Of a stretch of 64,000 nucleotides of DNA, positions 63,946-64,000 are shown piece after piece. Each line of letters begins with the position of its first letter. Positions within the stretch are counted from its first letter, which is position 1. A program made the translations under genes and the position numbers. The stretch lies in NCBI GenBank assembly GCA_933228895.1, contig OW121856.1:17625805-17689804 (forward strand), written 5' to 3'. The notes below the pieces were generated by a model. That model had not been told where the DNA came from and did no database searches. It saw nothing but the letters and a program-made list of their open reading frames with translations. This DNA comes from Platycnemis pennipes. Its lineage: Eukaryota > Arthropoda > Insecta > Odonata > Platycnemididae.

Positions 63946-64000
63946 AGCTTCATTTTTTATCCAAGTGCATTCATGAAGGAGTTCCTCGCGGTAGAGCCAA

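Noticed and set aside
1..64000. Bacterial or phage DNA
   Set aside because: There is no dense gene packing, no ribosome binding sites and no operons; the repeats are all eukaryotic element families.

Overview
This is a stretch of eukaryotic nuclear DNA: AT-rich, with no operons, no ribosome binding sites and no dense coding. The mobile-element families (RTE and CR1/L2-group LINEs, a GIY-YIG Penelope-like element, piggyBac, hAT miniature elements, tRNA-derived SINEs) fit an arthropod, most likely an insect or relative. The species cannot be fixed from the sequence alone. I find no certain host protein-coding gene. Nearly everything that can be named is a transposable element or a fragment of one, separated by AT-rich DNA that looks intergenic or intronic.

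Layout. 0-9.7 kb: a short RTE fragment, a 535-bp terminal-inverted repeat (family M), three CR1/L2 copies, a Penelope-type inverted repeat and a SINE. 9.7-14.2 kb: a Penelope-like element (PLE) between inverted terminal repeats, interrupted by an RTE fragment (TSD CTTACCACCCA) and by a piggyBac element (TTAA target site); removing both leaves one nearly continuous PLE frame. 15-23 kb: scattered CR1/L2 copies of two subfamilies (A and B), an RTE fragment and an inverted SINE pair. 24.5-27.3 kb: the longest forward CR1/L2-A copy (endonuclease plus reverse transcriptase, decayed). 31-38.5 kb: the densest nest, a reverse-strand CR1/L2-A copy carrying a solo LTR upstream of it and split by a full-length, almost intact RTE retrotransposon (33.25-36.67 kb). 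That RTE lies between 11-bp target duplications and has an inverted copy of about 140 bp of flanking target DNA at its 5' junction. 38.9-48.7 kb: more CR1/L2 fragments and an old RTE relic. 48.9-64 kb: a near-perfect 56-bp-arm palindrome, two hAT miniature elements with 8-bp TSDs, a piggyBac-type miniature element, Penelope terminal repeats with hammerhead-like cores, M repeats, SINEs and a few tandem or direct duplications.

How the elements work. The RTE element encodes an APE-type endonuclease and a reverse transcriptase with its FADD catalytic motif, split only by a frameshift near 35,047; it ends in (GAT)n. The CR1/L2 elements end in a conserved hairpin followed by (TGTAGA)n, probably what their reverse transcriptase recognises. 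Both families could supply priming machinery for the many 5'-truncated copies and perhaps for the SINEs. Candidate host signals (CRE-, YY1- and ETS-like motifs near possible splice donors around 29.6, 52.2 and 53.2 kb, and a few unexplained ORFs) are weak and are marked as such.
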